A model generated the notes under the pieces. It searched no databases. It was not told the origin of the DNA and saw only the letters and a list, made by a program, of their open reading frames with translations. The position numbers and the translations under genes are program-made. A stretch of 64,000 nucleotides of DNA from Sphingobacterium wenxiniae (GTDB lineage Bacteria; Bacteroidota; Bacteroidia; Sphingobacteriales; Sphingobacteriaceae). Shown here piece by piece: positions 25,481 through 34,460 of the stretch; the stretch's first letter is position 1, and each line of letters begins with the position of its first letter. The stretch is from the NCBI RefSeq assembly GCF_900116225.1, contig NZ_FOZZ01000001.1:475883-539882 (forward strand). Reading direction: 5' to 3'.

Positions 25481-26092
25481 TTAACTATGTGTTAATGTTT
25501 TATGAAGTTCAAGAAGAAACAAAATCACATATAGGGAATTATGATTTTCGAACCGACGTGGGAGATTTTCTTTTAGTCTTCGTCTGGCTTCACTCAGCAA
25601 ATTGTTTACGGTTTGGTCAGCGATATTCAAGGACTTTGCTATCATGGGTATGCTGTGATCATCCAATCGCAGCAACAGGGTTTCACGCATGTTTTTGGGC
25701 ATCTTGGCGAGCTCTTCCTTAAGAATGGTTTCCGTGTCCTCATATGAAAGGCCAGATTCTGATCGCTCGACCACAGCATCCATAATCTGTGAGGCTCGTA
25801 ACAGCGCATCCTTCAATACATTTTCAGATTGAAAATAATCCATTACCCGATTTTTCAATACGACATTTAGATAAGAAGCTACGGATCCCTTTATGTTTAT
25901 CGACTCGCGCCCCTCCCAAAGCTTTATGAAAACATCCTGTACCATGTCTTTAGAGACATCCTCATCCTCTACCCTGCGCCATGCTTGGTTATATAGATTA
26001 TACCAGGTCGCCAGATAGAGTCGGTCGAAAGATTTACGATCGCTTTGTGTTTTCACTTTTATCCACCAGTTATTTAGCTGTGCCTGATCCAT
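25481..26092 (-). CDS. ECF sigma factor of the SusCD locus
   Basis: A 203-residue ECF sigma. Region 2 holds FDRLYLATWYNLYNQAWRRV and DEDVSKDMVQDVFIKLWEG. Region 4 holds LAKMPKNMRETLLLRLDDHS followed by IAKSLNIADQTVNNLLSEAR. It precedes fecR and the STN-type susC in the same direction, the classical FecI-FecR-FecA order. On the minus strand the -7 box TAAATTTG (26110-26117) lies 17 nt before the ATG. Its targets should be the SusC/SusD/metallophosphoesterase genes downstream. Confidence 0.93.
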   Translation of the reverse strand: MDQAQLNNWWIKVKTQSDRKSFDRLYLATWYNLYNQAWRRVEDEDVSKDMVQDVFIKLWEGRESINIKGSVASYLNVVLKNRVMDYFQSENVLKDALLRASQIMDAVVERSESGLSYEDTETILKEELAKMPKNMRETLLLRLDDHSIPMIAKSLNIADQTVNNLLSEARRRLKENLPRRFENHNSLYVILFLLELHKTLTHS

Positions 26093-26291
26093 GAGATTTA
26101 AATACTTACCAAATTTAGGGGTATAATATTAACAGAATGTTAAATACATATCCAATCATGGAACTTAATCGTAGTTTGGTTAATCTTGCCAATCAATCCG
26201 TTTTAGCCGTGGCCATAGGGAGACAAACAAGGAACTAGGATCGATCATATACATCCCACTGTTGTACATACTGATTACGCTCTTGATATCG

Positions 26292-26349
26292 TAAAAAAAA
26301 AACATTTTGGGCCTTTTAGCTGTTCCATTGAACAGCTATTGGCCTAGCC
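26292..26349 (-). terminator. Terminator of the MscS gene
   Basis: On the minus strand TAGCTGTTC pairs with GAACAGCTA (26317-26325 with 26330-26338), extended by GGCC/GGCC outside. A run of ten T follows. It starts 5 bp after the MscS stop. Confidence 0.88.
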
Positions 26350-26353
26350 CAGA

Positions 26354-28174
26354 TCATATATCTTCGTTTCTGGAGGCCTTAGGCATATCCAGTCCAGACC
26401 CATCGCGCACCGCTCGAAAATGTGGCGACAAAAGCTCTATACCCGCCTGGTGAAATACATCGAGTATATTTTTGTGCAGTTCTGAATAAATCAGCGCTTG
26501 CCTGTGAGGATTGCGGGTGTAGGCATTTACCTGGTAGGTTACGTAGAAGTCGTCGAGACTGGTCTGAAGGATAAACGGCTCTGGTTGCTTCTCGAGCAGC
26601 TCCACCCTGTTACAGGCCTCTTTCGCCAATTCATGTACGCGTTGCCATGGTATCTCATAGGCCATCGTAATATTTGTATAGATAATGAGCGGGTTCTCTT
26701 CTACATCCATGCTATAGTTTATCGTGTGACTGTTCATGACCTGCGAATTGGGTATAGAGATCACTTCGTTTTTCGTCGTACGGATCCGTGTCACGAGTAA
26801 GGTCTTTTCGATTATATCGCCCGTTACTTCACCTATCTTGATACGATCGCCCACGGAGAACGGCCGCATATAGGTCAGAACCAAGCCTGCCACGATATTG
26901 CCTAGCGCACCAGCCGATCCGAACGTGAAGAGCACCCCTATAAATACCGACACGCCCTTGAAAATAGGCGACTCGGATCCAGGCAGATAAGGAAATATTA
27001 CAATAAGCAAAAAGGCAAATAGGAGCACCCGTAAGATGTGGTAGGTCGGCATGGCCCACTCGCGGTAGAAACCAGGTAAGCTCAGCACCCCCTCATTTAG
27101 TTCGTTGGCGAAAAACCGTAAGGCTTTAAGCAGATACCGAAAGATAAAGCAGATCACCATAATGGTGATTAGATTGGGCAAGTAGGCTACAATGGCCTGT
27201 ACCACCTCTTTCAATGGCTTTGTAAAATAGCCTAGCAAAATTGGCGCATAGCCTTCAGTACTGGGAAACAGATTGAGCAACACGGGCAGAGCCAGATATA
27301 CGGAAGTGAAGATCAGTATCCACTGCACCACTTGCAAGACAGTCCAAAAAATATTGACCTGCTGATTGGGCGACACCAGTTCGTATCCTCTTACCTTGAA
27401 GCCTTTAAAAAACTGGCTTCGCGCGGCGAGCAGTTTACGCTTTATCCATCTGATTATCCTTCCGATACCGATGATGATGAGCGTAACGATCAGGATGATG
27501 AGGGAGGCAAAGGCTACGCCCGAGGCCAGCCTTTTGAGGCTTGTTTCCTCTCGATAGTTTTGGATGTCTTCTTTGATCTTTTGCAGGTAGTGGTGGCCGA
27601 GCTGTTCAGTGGTCAGGTCAGCCCACATCGCTTCGTTCTCGTCAGCGCTAGCGATCATTTGATCGTTCCAGAACACAATCCAGTTATTCTCGTGCTGATC
27701 CAAGATCAGCGAGTCAGGCTCAAATTTGTAGTTTTCGGCGAGCGATCGGATACGGTTTTCGATGACCACGGCCCTTTCTTTGGGGCTATAACTACCCACA
27801 TGGGTATATATCCTAAACAGTGTATCGCGGAATGGTGCCACTGACGCGCCACTATTGAGCGAACGTAGCGAGTCTACTGTTCGCTTGCGCTTGGCATACA
27901 GGATTGAGTCACGGCTCCGCAGGACATTAATCTCGTCCAGTAGCTTTTGCTTCTCCTTGTGCTCACTCATTTTGACTGAAAGCAGCTGCTCTTCCAGCGC
28001 ATGCCGTTGCAGGGAGTCCTGTCGCTGTTGCTCGCGTATATGGAACAGGCCTTGAGCCTGTACCGATATCTTATCGGCAGTATCTACCACGATTGTGGTA
28101 TCAAGCCCTTGCGACAGCCCCCTTATGCTACTGAAAAGCAACATCATAACAATTATAGCATACTTTGCAATCAT
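26354..28174 (-). CDS. MscS family mechanosensitive ion channel
   Basis: A 606-residue MscS-type channel. A signal-like N-terminus is followed by a periplasmic coiled-coil region (~35-110), a soluble domain to ~210, and several membrane helices (~215-440). The conserved channel helix and beta domain follow, marked by GSAGALGNIVAGLVLTYMRP, VGDRIKIGEVTGDIIEKTLL and TTKNEVISIPNSQVMNSHTI. The C-terminal cage ends with LHKNILDVFHQAGIELLSPH. The large N-terminal extension is like the longer Bacteroidota MscS forms. The role is release of solutes on hypo-osmotic shock. It is monocistronic with its own terminator. Confidence 0.92.
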   Translation of the reverse strand: MIAKYAIIVMMLLFSSIRGLSQGLDTTIVVDTADKISVQAQGLFHIREQQRQDSLQRHALEEQLLSVKMSEHKEKQKLLDEINVLRSRDSILYAKRKRTVDSLRSLNSGASVAPFRDTLFRIYTHVGSYSPKERAVVIENRIRSLAENYKFEPDSLILDQHENNWIVFWNDQMIASADENEAMWADLTTEQLGHHYLQKIKEDIQNYREETSLKRLASGVAFASLIILIVTLIIIGIGRIIRWIKRKLLAARSQFFKGFKVRGYELVSPNQQVNIFWTVLQVVQWILIFTSVYLALPVLLNLFPSTEGYAPILLGYFTKPLKEVVQAIVAYLPNLITIMVICFIFRYLLKALRFFANELNEGVLSLPGFYREWAMPTYHILRVLLFAFLLIVIFPYLPGSESPIFKGVSVFIGVLFTFGSAGALGNIVAGLVLTYMRPFSVGDRIKIGEVTGDIIEKTLLVTRIRTTKNEVISIPNSQVMNSHTINYSMDVEENPLIIYTNITMAYEIPWQRVHELAKEACNRVELLEKQPEPFILQTSLDDFYVTYQVNAYTRNPHRQALIYSELHKNILDVFHQAGIELLSPHFRAVRDGSGLDMPKASRNEDI

Positions 28175-28264
28175 CCTTTTGCTCTTGTTTCAGTGCTAAA
28201 CTTAAATAAATTTGCAGGCATTTGCAATATTGCCTGCCATTATGCAGACAAAAGCATTTAAAAA

Positions 28265-28303
28265 CGAGCTTCTGCACCTGCCTTTGGCAAGATTAGAAGC
28301 TCG
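28265..28303. repeat. Hairpin upstream of MscS gene
   Basis: CGAGCTTCT (28265-28273) pairs with AGAAGCTCG (28295-28303), and the loop contains GCCTTTGGC. It lies in the gene-poor 28175-28757 stretch, which otherwise holds only the possible small ORFs at 28389-28614. Confidence 0.55.
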
Positions 28304-28388
28304 CTGTAGAGCAGTTGCATACGCGGGAGTCTGCTACGGTTGTTTGAAACAAATGAGGGAGACTACTCGGCGATGCAACATGATTTTT

Positions 28389-28614
28389 TTACTTGGCCAC
28401 GATATAGTCGGCAACAGCCTCCGTATCGAAATCATTTTCTGAGAAATCAAACATAGCGAGTTCGAATTGAGCTTCCAGCACAAGGCATTTTGCCGCTGTA
28501 GGTTTATTTTCGTACATCACAAATAAGCCTCCTCCAGTGTTTGGACAGGTCAGACAATTCCAGCAAGAGGTGTTCAGCTACGTTTAAGGATTTTTCCACG
28601 TTATAAATATACAT
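28389..28614 (-). pseudogene. Two overlapping small ORFs, possibly one frameshifted gene
   Basis: On the minus strand a 36-codon ORF (28614-28504) reads MYIYNVEKSLNVAEHLLLEL then SDLSKHWRRLICDVRK. A 42-codon ORF in another frame (28517-28389) reads MYENKPTAAKCLVLEAQFEL then AMFDFSENDFDTEAVADYIV. Both have protein-like composition and overlap by 14 bases. Read together they look like one ~75-residue helical protein broken by a frameshift, but a coupled pair of tiny genes is also possible. I do not recognise a family. Confidence 0.3.
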
Positions 28615-28757
28615 TCTGCAATTGGATATAAGACGCTAAATGAAACGGAAATGTTCTACCGATTAAAACAGAAATTAGCAGCATTAAAAGACTCCACTTT
28701 TAGTTTAGAATTCCAAGCTATTACATCTTTAATATATACAGGGACGAATATCATTTA

Positions 28758-30296
28758 TCATAACGATGGTTTCCAACCGTTGTCTGCAGCAGTCGCACGT
28801 TCGCCATAGATACCTTTTTCGCCAAAATAGTCTTTTCCACCGAAGGTGTAGGTTTCCAATCCGACCAGCTCCAACTGAATCTGTGGAATAGGAAACTGTG
28901 TCGGTGTACCGCCCTGCAAAAGATCATGTCTACGCATAAAGGTAAATGGCACAAACGTTCCTCCTGCACCATCTATTTCTATCGCATATTCATAATGCAA
29001 TGCATCTCTAAGCGTCTGATCGTTTGTATTGATATCGGCGAGGTGTCCTTTTGCTTTGCGTGCCGCATCACCCGCATTGAGTTCCGCCGCCGCACCCGCG
29101 TAATCCTTCAACCAGAATTTAGCTTCCGCACGCAACAGGCGTATTTCTTCAACAAGGAAGTACGGATTCACTGCCCCTGCCACGTTAAGCGTAGACAGTC
29201 TGGGATGCATCCAACGTGAGCGAATATAATTGCTAAATAATCCCCGCCCACGGGCCTCCAACAATATCCCGAAATTGGTGGTATAGGTAAAATATTGATA
29301 AAAACGTTGATCATCACTCTCAATCGGTGGCAGTATGATGTTATTGTTTACCGGGTAATAGTTAGGTGTATTACGGTTTTTATCAGCCAGATAAGGAATC
29401 TTGATATCCACAGGCACATAGGATGCCCCACCATACGGACGTTCCAAGACATCAACCAAAGCATTATAATAACCTCCCACTGTAGTCGTGATCGTAAAAT
29501 CTTTCCTAAAACCTTGATTTGCATAGCTTAACACCCTGTTCCAATAAACATCGCCCAAAGCCTCCGCCTCTGCTTTGTCCCGTGCTACTGATGACAGGAT
29601 TCGCGCAGCCATAGAATTGACTAACAATTTCAAGTCTTCCCTATTTATATTCACCCCTGTCAGGAAATCAAACTTGAGATTAGGGGTTGATTCTATCAAC
29701 TGTAAGGTTCTGTCCAAGTGGGCAACCCCATTTTCAATTAATTCCTTATATGAATTTGGAAATTCCCGGGTGGTGAGGGCGACATCATCCACAATTATCC
29801 CACGGTCAAAGATAACGCCGAGGTAACCCTGCGAAACGCCTTTTGCATAGTATGCTCCCACTAAGCAATCAGCCGTGCGATCAGCCCCCGCGTCATCAAA
29901 GATAGTTACCTGTTGGTTTTCAATCAGATCGATTACTTTAGTCGCATCAAGGTTCGATTGGTAAAAATTAGAGTAGATTTCCCGTACCGCAGCATTGCCC
30001 CTATAAGCTGCGTTATTGTTCAATCTTAATCTCGGTTCGTTGGCAAAATCCCACCAGGACTGACTTCCGTTGGTGTTGGTAGATTGGTCGGCCCAAATAC
30101 TGAAATGCGAGCCTCCTGCATTGCTCGTGGTGGTTTTGAACGCTGTCTGCACACTGCTGGTGGTCAATACATAGCCCAAACTTTTTATTTTTTGGATAGC
30201 TTCTTCGTTGGTCAAGGTCGAAGGATCATCAAAGTCTATCGATTCACAAGCGCTCAGTGTCAAAGCCAATCCTACTAAGTAAAATATCTTTTTCAT
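28758..30296 (-). CDS. SusD/RagB family lipoprotein (locus 2)
   Basis: A 512-residue SusD-like lipoprotein (signal KKIFYLVGLALTLSACES, lipobox SAC). It belongs to the more divergent SusD branch: the N-terminal helical part includes GNAAVREIYSNFYQSNLDAT and LLVNSMAARILSSVARDKAE, and the C-terminal part EEIRLLRAEAKFWLKDYAGA with YEYAIEIDGAGGTFVPFTFM. It ends 10 bp-coupled to the SusC gene upstream. With the TlpA-like protein and M14 peptidase of the same strand it suggests a peptide or protein ligand rather than a glycan (inference). Confidence 0.85.
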   Translation of the reverse strand: MKKIFYLVGLALTLSACESIDFDDPSTLTNEEAIQKIKSLGYVLTTSSVQTAFKTTTSNAGGSHFSIWADQSTNTNGSQSWWDFANEPRLRLNNNAAYRGNAAVREIYSNFYQSNLDATKVIDLIENQQVTIFDDAGADRTADCLVGAYYAKGVSQGYLGVIFDRGIIVDDVALTTREFPNSYKELIENGVAHLDRTLQLIESTPNLKFDFLTGVNINREDLKLLVNSMAARILSSVARDKAEAEALGDVYWNRVLSYANQGFRKDFTITTTVGGYYNALVDVLERPYGGASYVPVDIKIPYLADKNRNTPNYYPVNNNIILPPIESDDQRFYQYFTYTTNFGILLEARGRGLFSNYIRSRWMHPRLSTLNVAGAVNPYFLVEEIRLLRAEAKFWLKDYAGAAAELNAGDAARKAKGHLADINTNDQTLRDALHYEYAIEIDGAGGTFVPFTFMRRHDLLQGGTPTQFPIPQIQLELVGLETYTFGGKDYFGEKGIYGERATAADNGWKPSL

Positions 30297-30306
30297 TATC
30301 TAATCA

Positions 30307-33300
30307 TTAAAAGTTAAAGGTTAATTTTCCTGAAACAATACGGTAAGAAGGATAGTTAAATCCATCCTGCCCGAGTCCATCCACATTGACGCCTTGATAA
30401 TTCGTCCATATAAGTAAGTTACGACCCACCAAGGAGAAACTTGCATTCTGCAACAGCTTGGACAACCCCAATCGCTGTGTCGGAATTTTATAAGATAGTG
30501 ATAGTTCTCTCAAAGCTACGTGGGTTGTACTTTCGATCCAATAATCCGTCACTTGGGAAGCATTAAATACCTGTGTAGTAAAGTTCAGAGGCTTTCCTGC
30601 TGCTGAACTTAATTCCGAAAAGCGGGAACGGTACACATAAGTTAAGTACTGCGCTGTCTCATTGAATTTCTCTCCACCTTGTTGCCAGTCTATCACTGCA
30701 TAGAGCGATAATGGACCATAAGAAAAACTGTTGCTAAAGCCGATATTGAAATTTGGGTTGGCTTCACCTATAATCTTCGCATTACCTGTTGCCGGGTTGA
30801 CATAAAAAACCGGAGCTTCTTTAGCTGTTCCATAAGCAGCTTTCTCCACAACCACCCCAAATTCATTTACCATATAATCATCGATACGTTTTGTTCCATC
30901 ACCTGCATTGACTACAAAACCATCGTTATTAGTTTCCAATTGTGCTAAATCCGAATGTATGCTATAGCCGTAAATCGCAGTCGTACTCGCTCCCACTGCT
31001 TTTCTATAACCATTTTGTGTAAATTCAGGCACGTCACCCAGCGAAGTTATCTTACTTCTTACCTTGCTGAACGTTAGCCCCACAGTCCAAGCAAATTTTG
31101 TTTTTTCCAATACTTTACCATTCACCTCGAGCTCCAAGGAATTCGATTTGACCGCGCCAAGGTTATCATAGATATTGGCAGAACCCGAAATAGGGGCAAA
31201 AGCCGGTACAGAAATAAAGTCGTTTGTACTGTTAGAAAAGGCATAATTAAACTGTACGTTCAATCTATTCCACAGGATAGCATCAAATCCGATTTCTGTT
31301 TCTTCGGTAATGGCCCTTTTCAGATCGGTGTTATCGTTTTGGGTATACGATACTCCTCCCGCATTAGAGATTGTTACCCTACTGTCTTTAGCACCAAAGG
31401 GAGGTAGACTGCCTGCTTTTCCATACGCCACACGAAACTTCAATTCCGTCAATGGATACAAAGGCACATCTTCAGTGAGCCGATATGCAGCCGATACGCG
31501 TGGGAAGAAGGCGGTTCCGACATCTTTCCCAAAGCGGGAACTTTGGTCAAGGCGTCCCAATGCATCGATAAAAAACTTGTCATCCCACCCGAACTTTGCG
31601 TTCAAGAAGTAACCGTGATTAACTGTTTTCTCCCAAGAAGATGATAATTCACGTGTGTTCGGTTCGGTCACCAGCAAGCTTTTCACCGGAGCAGTTAAGT
31701 TACGGCCGGAACCACCAAAACCGGTTCCGAAAGCCGATTCATACACATACTTAGCCGTCACTCCCCAATCCAAGCGGCCGCTTGTTCTATTATAATTTAG
31801 CTGAAGCTGTCCATTACGAGTACTTTCACGCAAGGTAGTCAACTCATAGTTCCCGTTATTTAGCTCCACATCCGGTGTAATCGTTTGGTATCCGATGGGA
31901 TGATATACTTCTGTATTATAATGCCTCGTTTGCAGCGATACAGCGCCTTCAGCACTAAAATATTGATTGATGTTGTATTTCAGTTTACCACCCAACAGCA
32001 AGTTTTCGGTAATATAATTGTATTCTTGATTGGTGAGCCTATAAAAGGGATTTGTCCACTGCTGACCAGAAAGCTCCGTTCCTTTTGGCAGGTACACATA
32101 CCTTCCTTCAGCATCCCGCTCACTCAGGTTGATGTGAGGTTCCACCAATAAGGTAGAATACAGTAGACCTTCCGAGCGGGAGGATACCGCTCTTGAAGGT
32201 GTGTCAAAGTAGCCATACTGTGCGGTTAGGTCCGCACTGATTTTGGTAGAAGGTCTGTAGCCTACATTCAGCAAAAGATTTTGTCTTTTATCGGCGGCCA
32301 CCGCAGGCGATACGCCTCCTTTATACTGGTTTTGGGCCGAGAGATAGAGGTTATATTTATCCCCATTCGAGGCTACAGAAGCTGCGTTTGTAAAATAGGT
32401 TGTCCTTCCCAACAAGTTTGCCGTATTGTCATAATGGTCTTTATACGGATGCAGGTTTACGGAATATCCGTTTTCCTGATAGTCAATTACGCGCGCGCCA
32501 TCCACTAAGAAGAAAGAACCGTCGGCATTCACTTTAAAATGGTGTTTATCGGTTGTTGGTGGCAACAGTAGAATATCCGAAAAGCCCACCTCGTTATCTA
32601 CGTTAATACTTAGCCTGCTTTTCGAACGGCCGCTTTTGGTCAAGACCTGTATAATCCCGCCTTCACCACGCGTTCCATACAGTGCCGAAGCCGCAGCACC
32701 CTTCACGACCTCAATCGATTCAATATCATTCGGATTGAGGTCGGCAAGCCGCAGTCCCGTGACGAAACCATCCACTACAATCAACGGTTCCACATTGCCG
32801 CTTACCGATTTTGCACCACGCAAATAGACCGATGCCCCTGCATTTCCACCCGATTGGTCGATACGCAGCCCCGCAACCTTACCACGTAATGTTGTAGAAG
32901 CATCTAAAGCCGGCACAGTATTGATCAGCTCGCTATCCACTTTTGTCAACGCAAATGATAGCTTCTTGCGGCTTACACCCTGCGATACTCCTGTCACAAC
33001 GACTTCTTCCAGTAGTTCGTCCAATGGTATCAGTTCAATAGTTATGGGACTATGCTCCGCAACCAGCACTTTACTTTCATAACCCACGTGCGATAGGTGG
33101 AGGGTAAACGGCAATTTCTGTCCCGTTACGAACTGAAAATTGCCATCGCGATCGGTTTTTACATTATGGGTTACAGCTTCGAGCTGTACCGTAACACCTT
33201 CAATCGGTTCTTTCGTATGTGCATCGATAATTTGACCAACGAGGGACGCATTTACAATAGGCTGAGGTTTATCCTGTGCTTGGGAGATCCCTACCCAGCA

Positions 33301-33351
33301 AACCAACAGCAATAGGTAGATAGAACACTTCCGTATTCCAAAGTTTTCCAT
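30307..33351 (-). CDS. SusC/RagA TonB-dependent transporter (locus 2)
   Basis: A 1014-residue SusC-like transporter. A signal peptide ending ISQAQ is followed by CarboxypepD_reg (LVGQIIDAHTKEPIEGVTVQ, ~38-57) with no STN domain. Then come the marker LLEEVVVTGVSQGVSRKKLS, a plug with IESIEVVKGAAASALYGTRG, and a barrel ending SYRIVSGKLTFNF. Because STN is lacking, it should not signal through FecR. It lies 68 bp after the TlpA-like gene, with SusD following after 10 bp. Confidence 0.92.
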   Translation of the reverse strand: MENFGIRKCSIYLLLLVCWVGISQAQDKPQPIVNASLVGQIIDAHTKEPIEGVTVQLEAVTHNVKTDRDGNFQFVTGQKLPFTLHLSHVGYESKVLVAEHSPITIELIPLDELLEEVVVTGVSQGVSRKKLSFALTKVDSELINTVPALDASTTLRGKVAGLRIDQSGGNAGASVYLRGAKSVSGNVEPLIVVDGFVTGLRLADLNPNDIESIEVVKGAAASALYGTRGEGGIIQVLTKSGRSKSRLSINVDNEVGFSDILLLPPTTDKHHFKVNADGSFFLVDGARVIDYQENGYSVNLHPYKDHYDNTANLLGRTTYFTNAASVASNGDKYNLYLSAQNQYKGGVSPAVAADKRQNLLLNVGYRPSTKISADLTAQYGYFDTPSRAVSSRSEGLLYSTLLVEPHINLSERDAEGRYVYLPKGTELSGQQWTNPFYRLTNQEYNYITENLLLGGKLKYNINQYFSAEGAVSLQTRHYNTEVYHPIGYQTITPDVELNNGNYELTTLRESTRNGQLQLNYNRTSGRLDWGVTAKYVYESAFGTGFGGSGRNLTAPVKSLLVTEPNTRELSSSWEKTVNHGYFLNAKFGWDDKFFIDALGRLDQSSRFGKDVGTAFFPRVSAAYRLTEDVPLYPLTELKFRVAYGKAGSLPPFGAKDSRVTISNAGGVSYTQNDNTDLKRAITEETEIGFDAILWNRLNVQFNYAFSNSTNDFISVPAFAPISGSANIYDNLGAVKSNSLELEVNGKVLEKTKFAWTVGLTFSKVRSKITSLGDVPEFTQNGYRKAVGASTTAIYGYSIHSDLAQLETNNDGFVVNAGDGTKRIDDYMVNEFGVVVEKAAYGTAKEAPVFYVNPATGNAKIIGEANPNFNIGFSNSFSYGPLSLYAVIDWQQGGEKFNETAQYLTYVYRSRFSELSSAAGKPLNFTTQVFNASQVTDYWIESTTHVALRELSLSYKIPTQRLGLSKLLQNASFSLVGRNLLIWTNYQGVNVDGLGQDGFNYPSYRIVSGKLTFNF

Positions 33352-33385
33352 AATTTCAATAATTTAATAGTAAAAAAATAACAAG

Positions 33386-33400
33386 TGCCAACGCCAATTG
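33386..33400. repeat. 15-bp repeated motif, copy 1
   Basis: TGCCAACGCCAATTG, in the spacer between the TlpA-like and SusC genes, is identical to 37361-37375 upstream of the M14 peptidase gene. On the transcribed strand it reads CAATTGGCGTTGGCA. It may be a shared regulatory site. Confidence 0.4.
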
Positions 33401-33419
33401 ATTACTTGCTTGCCTGTTC

Positions 33420-34415
33420 CTACTTTTCGTAGATTGCTTTTAATGCTTCCTGCAACTCTTCTCCTTTGATATTGCGGGCAACGATAATCCCATCCGGGTC
33501 TATCAACAAATTGCTTGGGATGAAACGTACACCATATAGAGCCGCTGCTTCTGTGTTCCAGAAAGCCAGATCTGATACCTGCGTCCACTCCAATTTGTCA
33601 TCTGCGATAGCTTTCTCCCAACTTGCCTTATCTTTATCCAGTGAAACTGCGAACACGGAGAATCCCTTGTCTTTATAAGTGTGATAGGCCGTTACGATAT
33701 TCGGGTTTTCCCTTCTGCAAGGCCCACACCATGCAGCCCAGAAATCCAACAATACGTATCCTTTTCCCAAATGGTCCGAGAAGCGTACTTTGTTTCCTTG
33801 CGGATCGGTAGATACAAAGTCGATTGCTTTATTCCCCGGCAATACGGCCGATTGTTTTTCCACGAGGTCATTTAAGATGCGTACGTACTGTGAGTTATTC
33901 AAATCGGGCGATAGCAATGCCAAATGTTCTTTGATTTCCTGCGGCGATAAGCTATACGAGTAATTGCGGAATAGCGCATAAGCCGACACGATGGATGCCG
34001 GGTCTTCCTCAATAAGTGCTTTAGCCGTCAGCCCTTGGCGATTGCGCAAACCCTCAAAACGCACCTGCGACGCCGACCCCTTTACCTGATGGCGTGTACG
34101 CTCTCCTTCGTTATCAATGGAGATCTCGATTGGATTATTTTCCAAAAAGACCTGTAACGGATATTCCTGATCCTGCAATCGGATACCGTAAAGTTCCGGT
34201 AACAGTACTTTCGTTGAAAACGCAAAAGTGCCGTTATTTACGATAGTCGAATCCACCGTCTTAAACACCTTATTGTCGTATTGTTCCAAATACACTTTCT
34301 TACTATCTGCTCCTTTTATCCTTCCAGATACCTGAAGAGGAGCCACTTCCTGTGCCCATGCCTGTGCACAGATACCGACTGCGCATATAGCCAATGCTAT
34401 TAATTTTCTGTTCAT
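33420..34415 (-). CDS. TlpA-like thioredoxin with DUF4369 N-terminus
   Basis: A 331-residue exported protein (signal ending QAWAQ). Residues ~25-120 form a DUF4369-type beta domain (VSGRIKGADSKKVYLEQYDN), followed by a helical linker. The thioredoxin domain (~195-331) has the redox motif WAAWCGPCRREN and the cis-Pro loop YGVRFIPSNLLIDPDG. The family reduces disulfides in the periplasm or at the outer membrane. The gene lies between the M14 peptidase and SusC on the same strand, so it probably reduces disulfides of the imported substrate or of the locus proteins (inference). Confidence 0.9.
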   Translation of the reverse strand: MNRKLIALAICAVGICAQAWAQEVAPLQVSGRIKGADSKKVYLEQYDNKVFKTVDSTIVNNGTFAFSTKVLLPELYGIRLQDQEYPLQVFLENNPIEISIDNEGERTRHQVKGSASQVRFEGLRNRQGLTAKALIEEDPASIVSAYALFRNYSYSLSPQEIKEHLALLSPDLNNSQYVRILNDLVEKQSAVLPGNKAIDFVSTDPQGNKVRFSDHLGKGYVLLDFWAAWCGPCRRENPNIVTAYHTYKDKGFSVFAVSLDKDKASWEKAIADDKLEWTQVSDLAFWNTEAAALYGVRFIPSNLLIDPDGIIVARNIKGEELQEALKAIYEK

Positions 34416-34460
34416 GTCTATTTTTCTATTAAGATTAAACTATTCTATATTTTACACTTG

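Noticed and set aside
28212..28442. 76-codon plus-strand frame upstream of MscS
   Set aside because: No protein-like features; overlaps a hairpin and the better minus-strand small frames.
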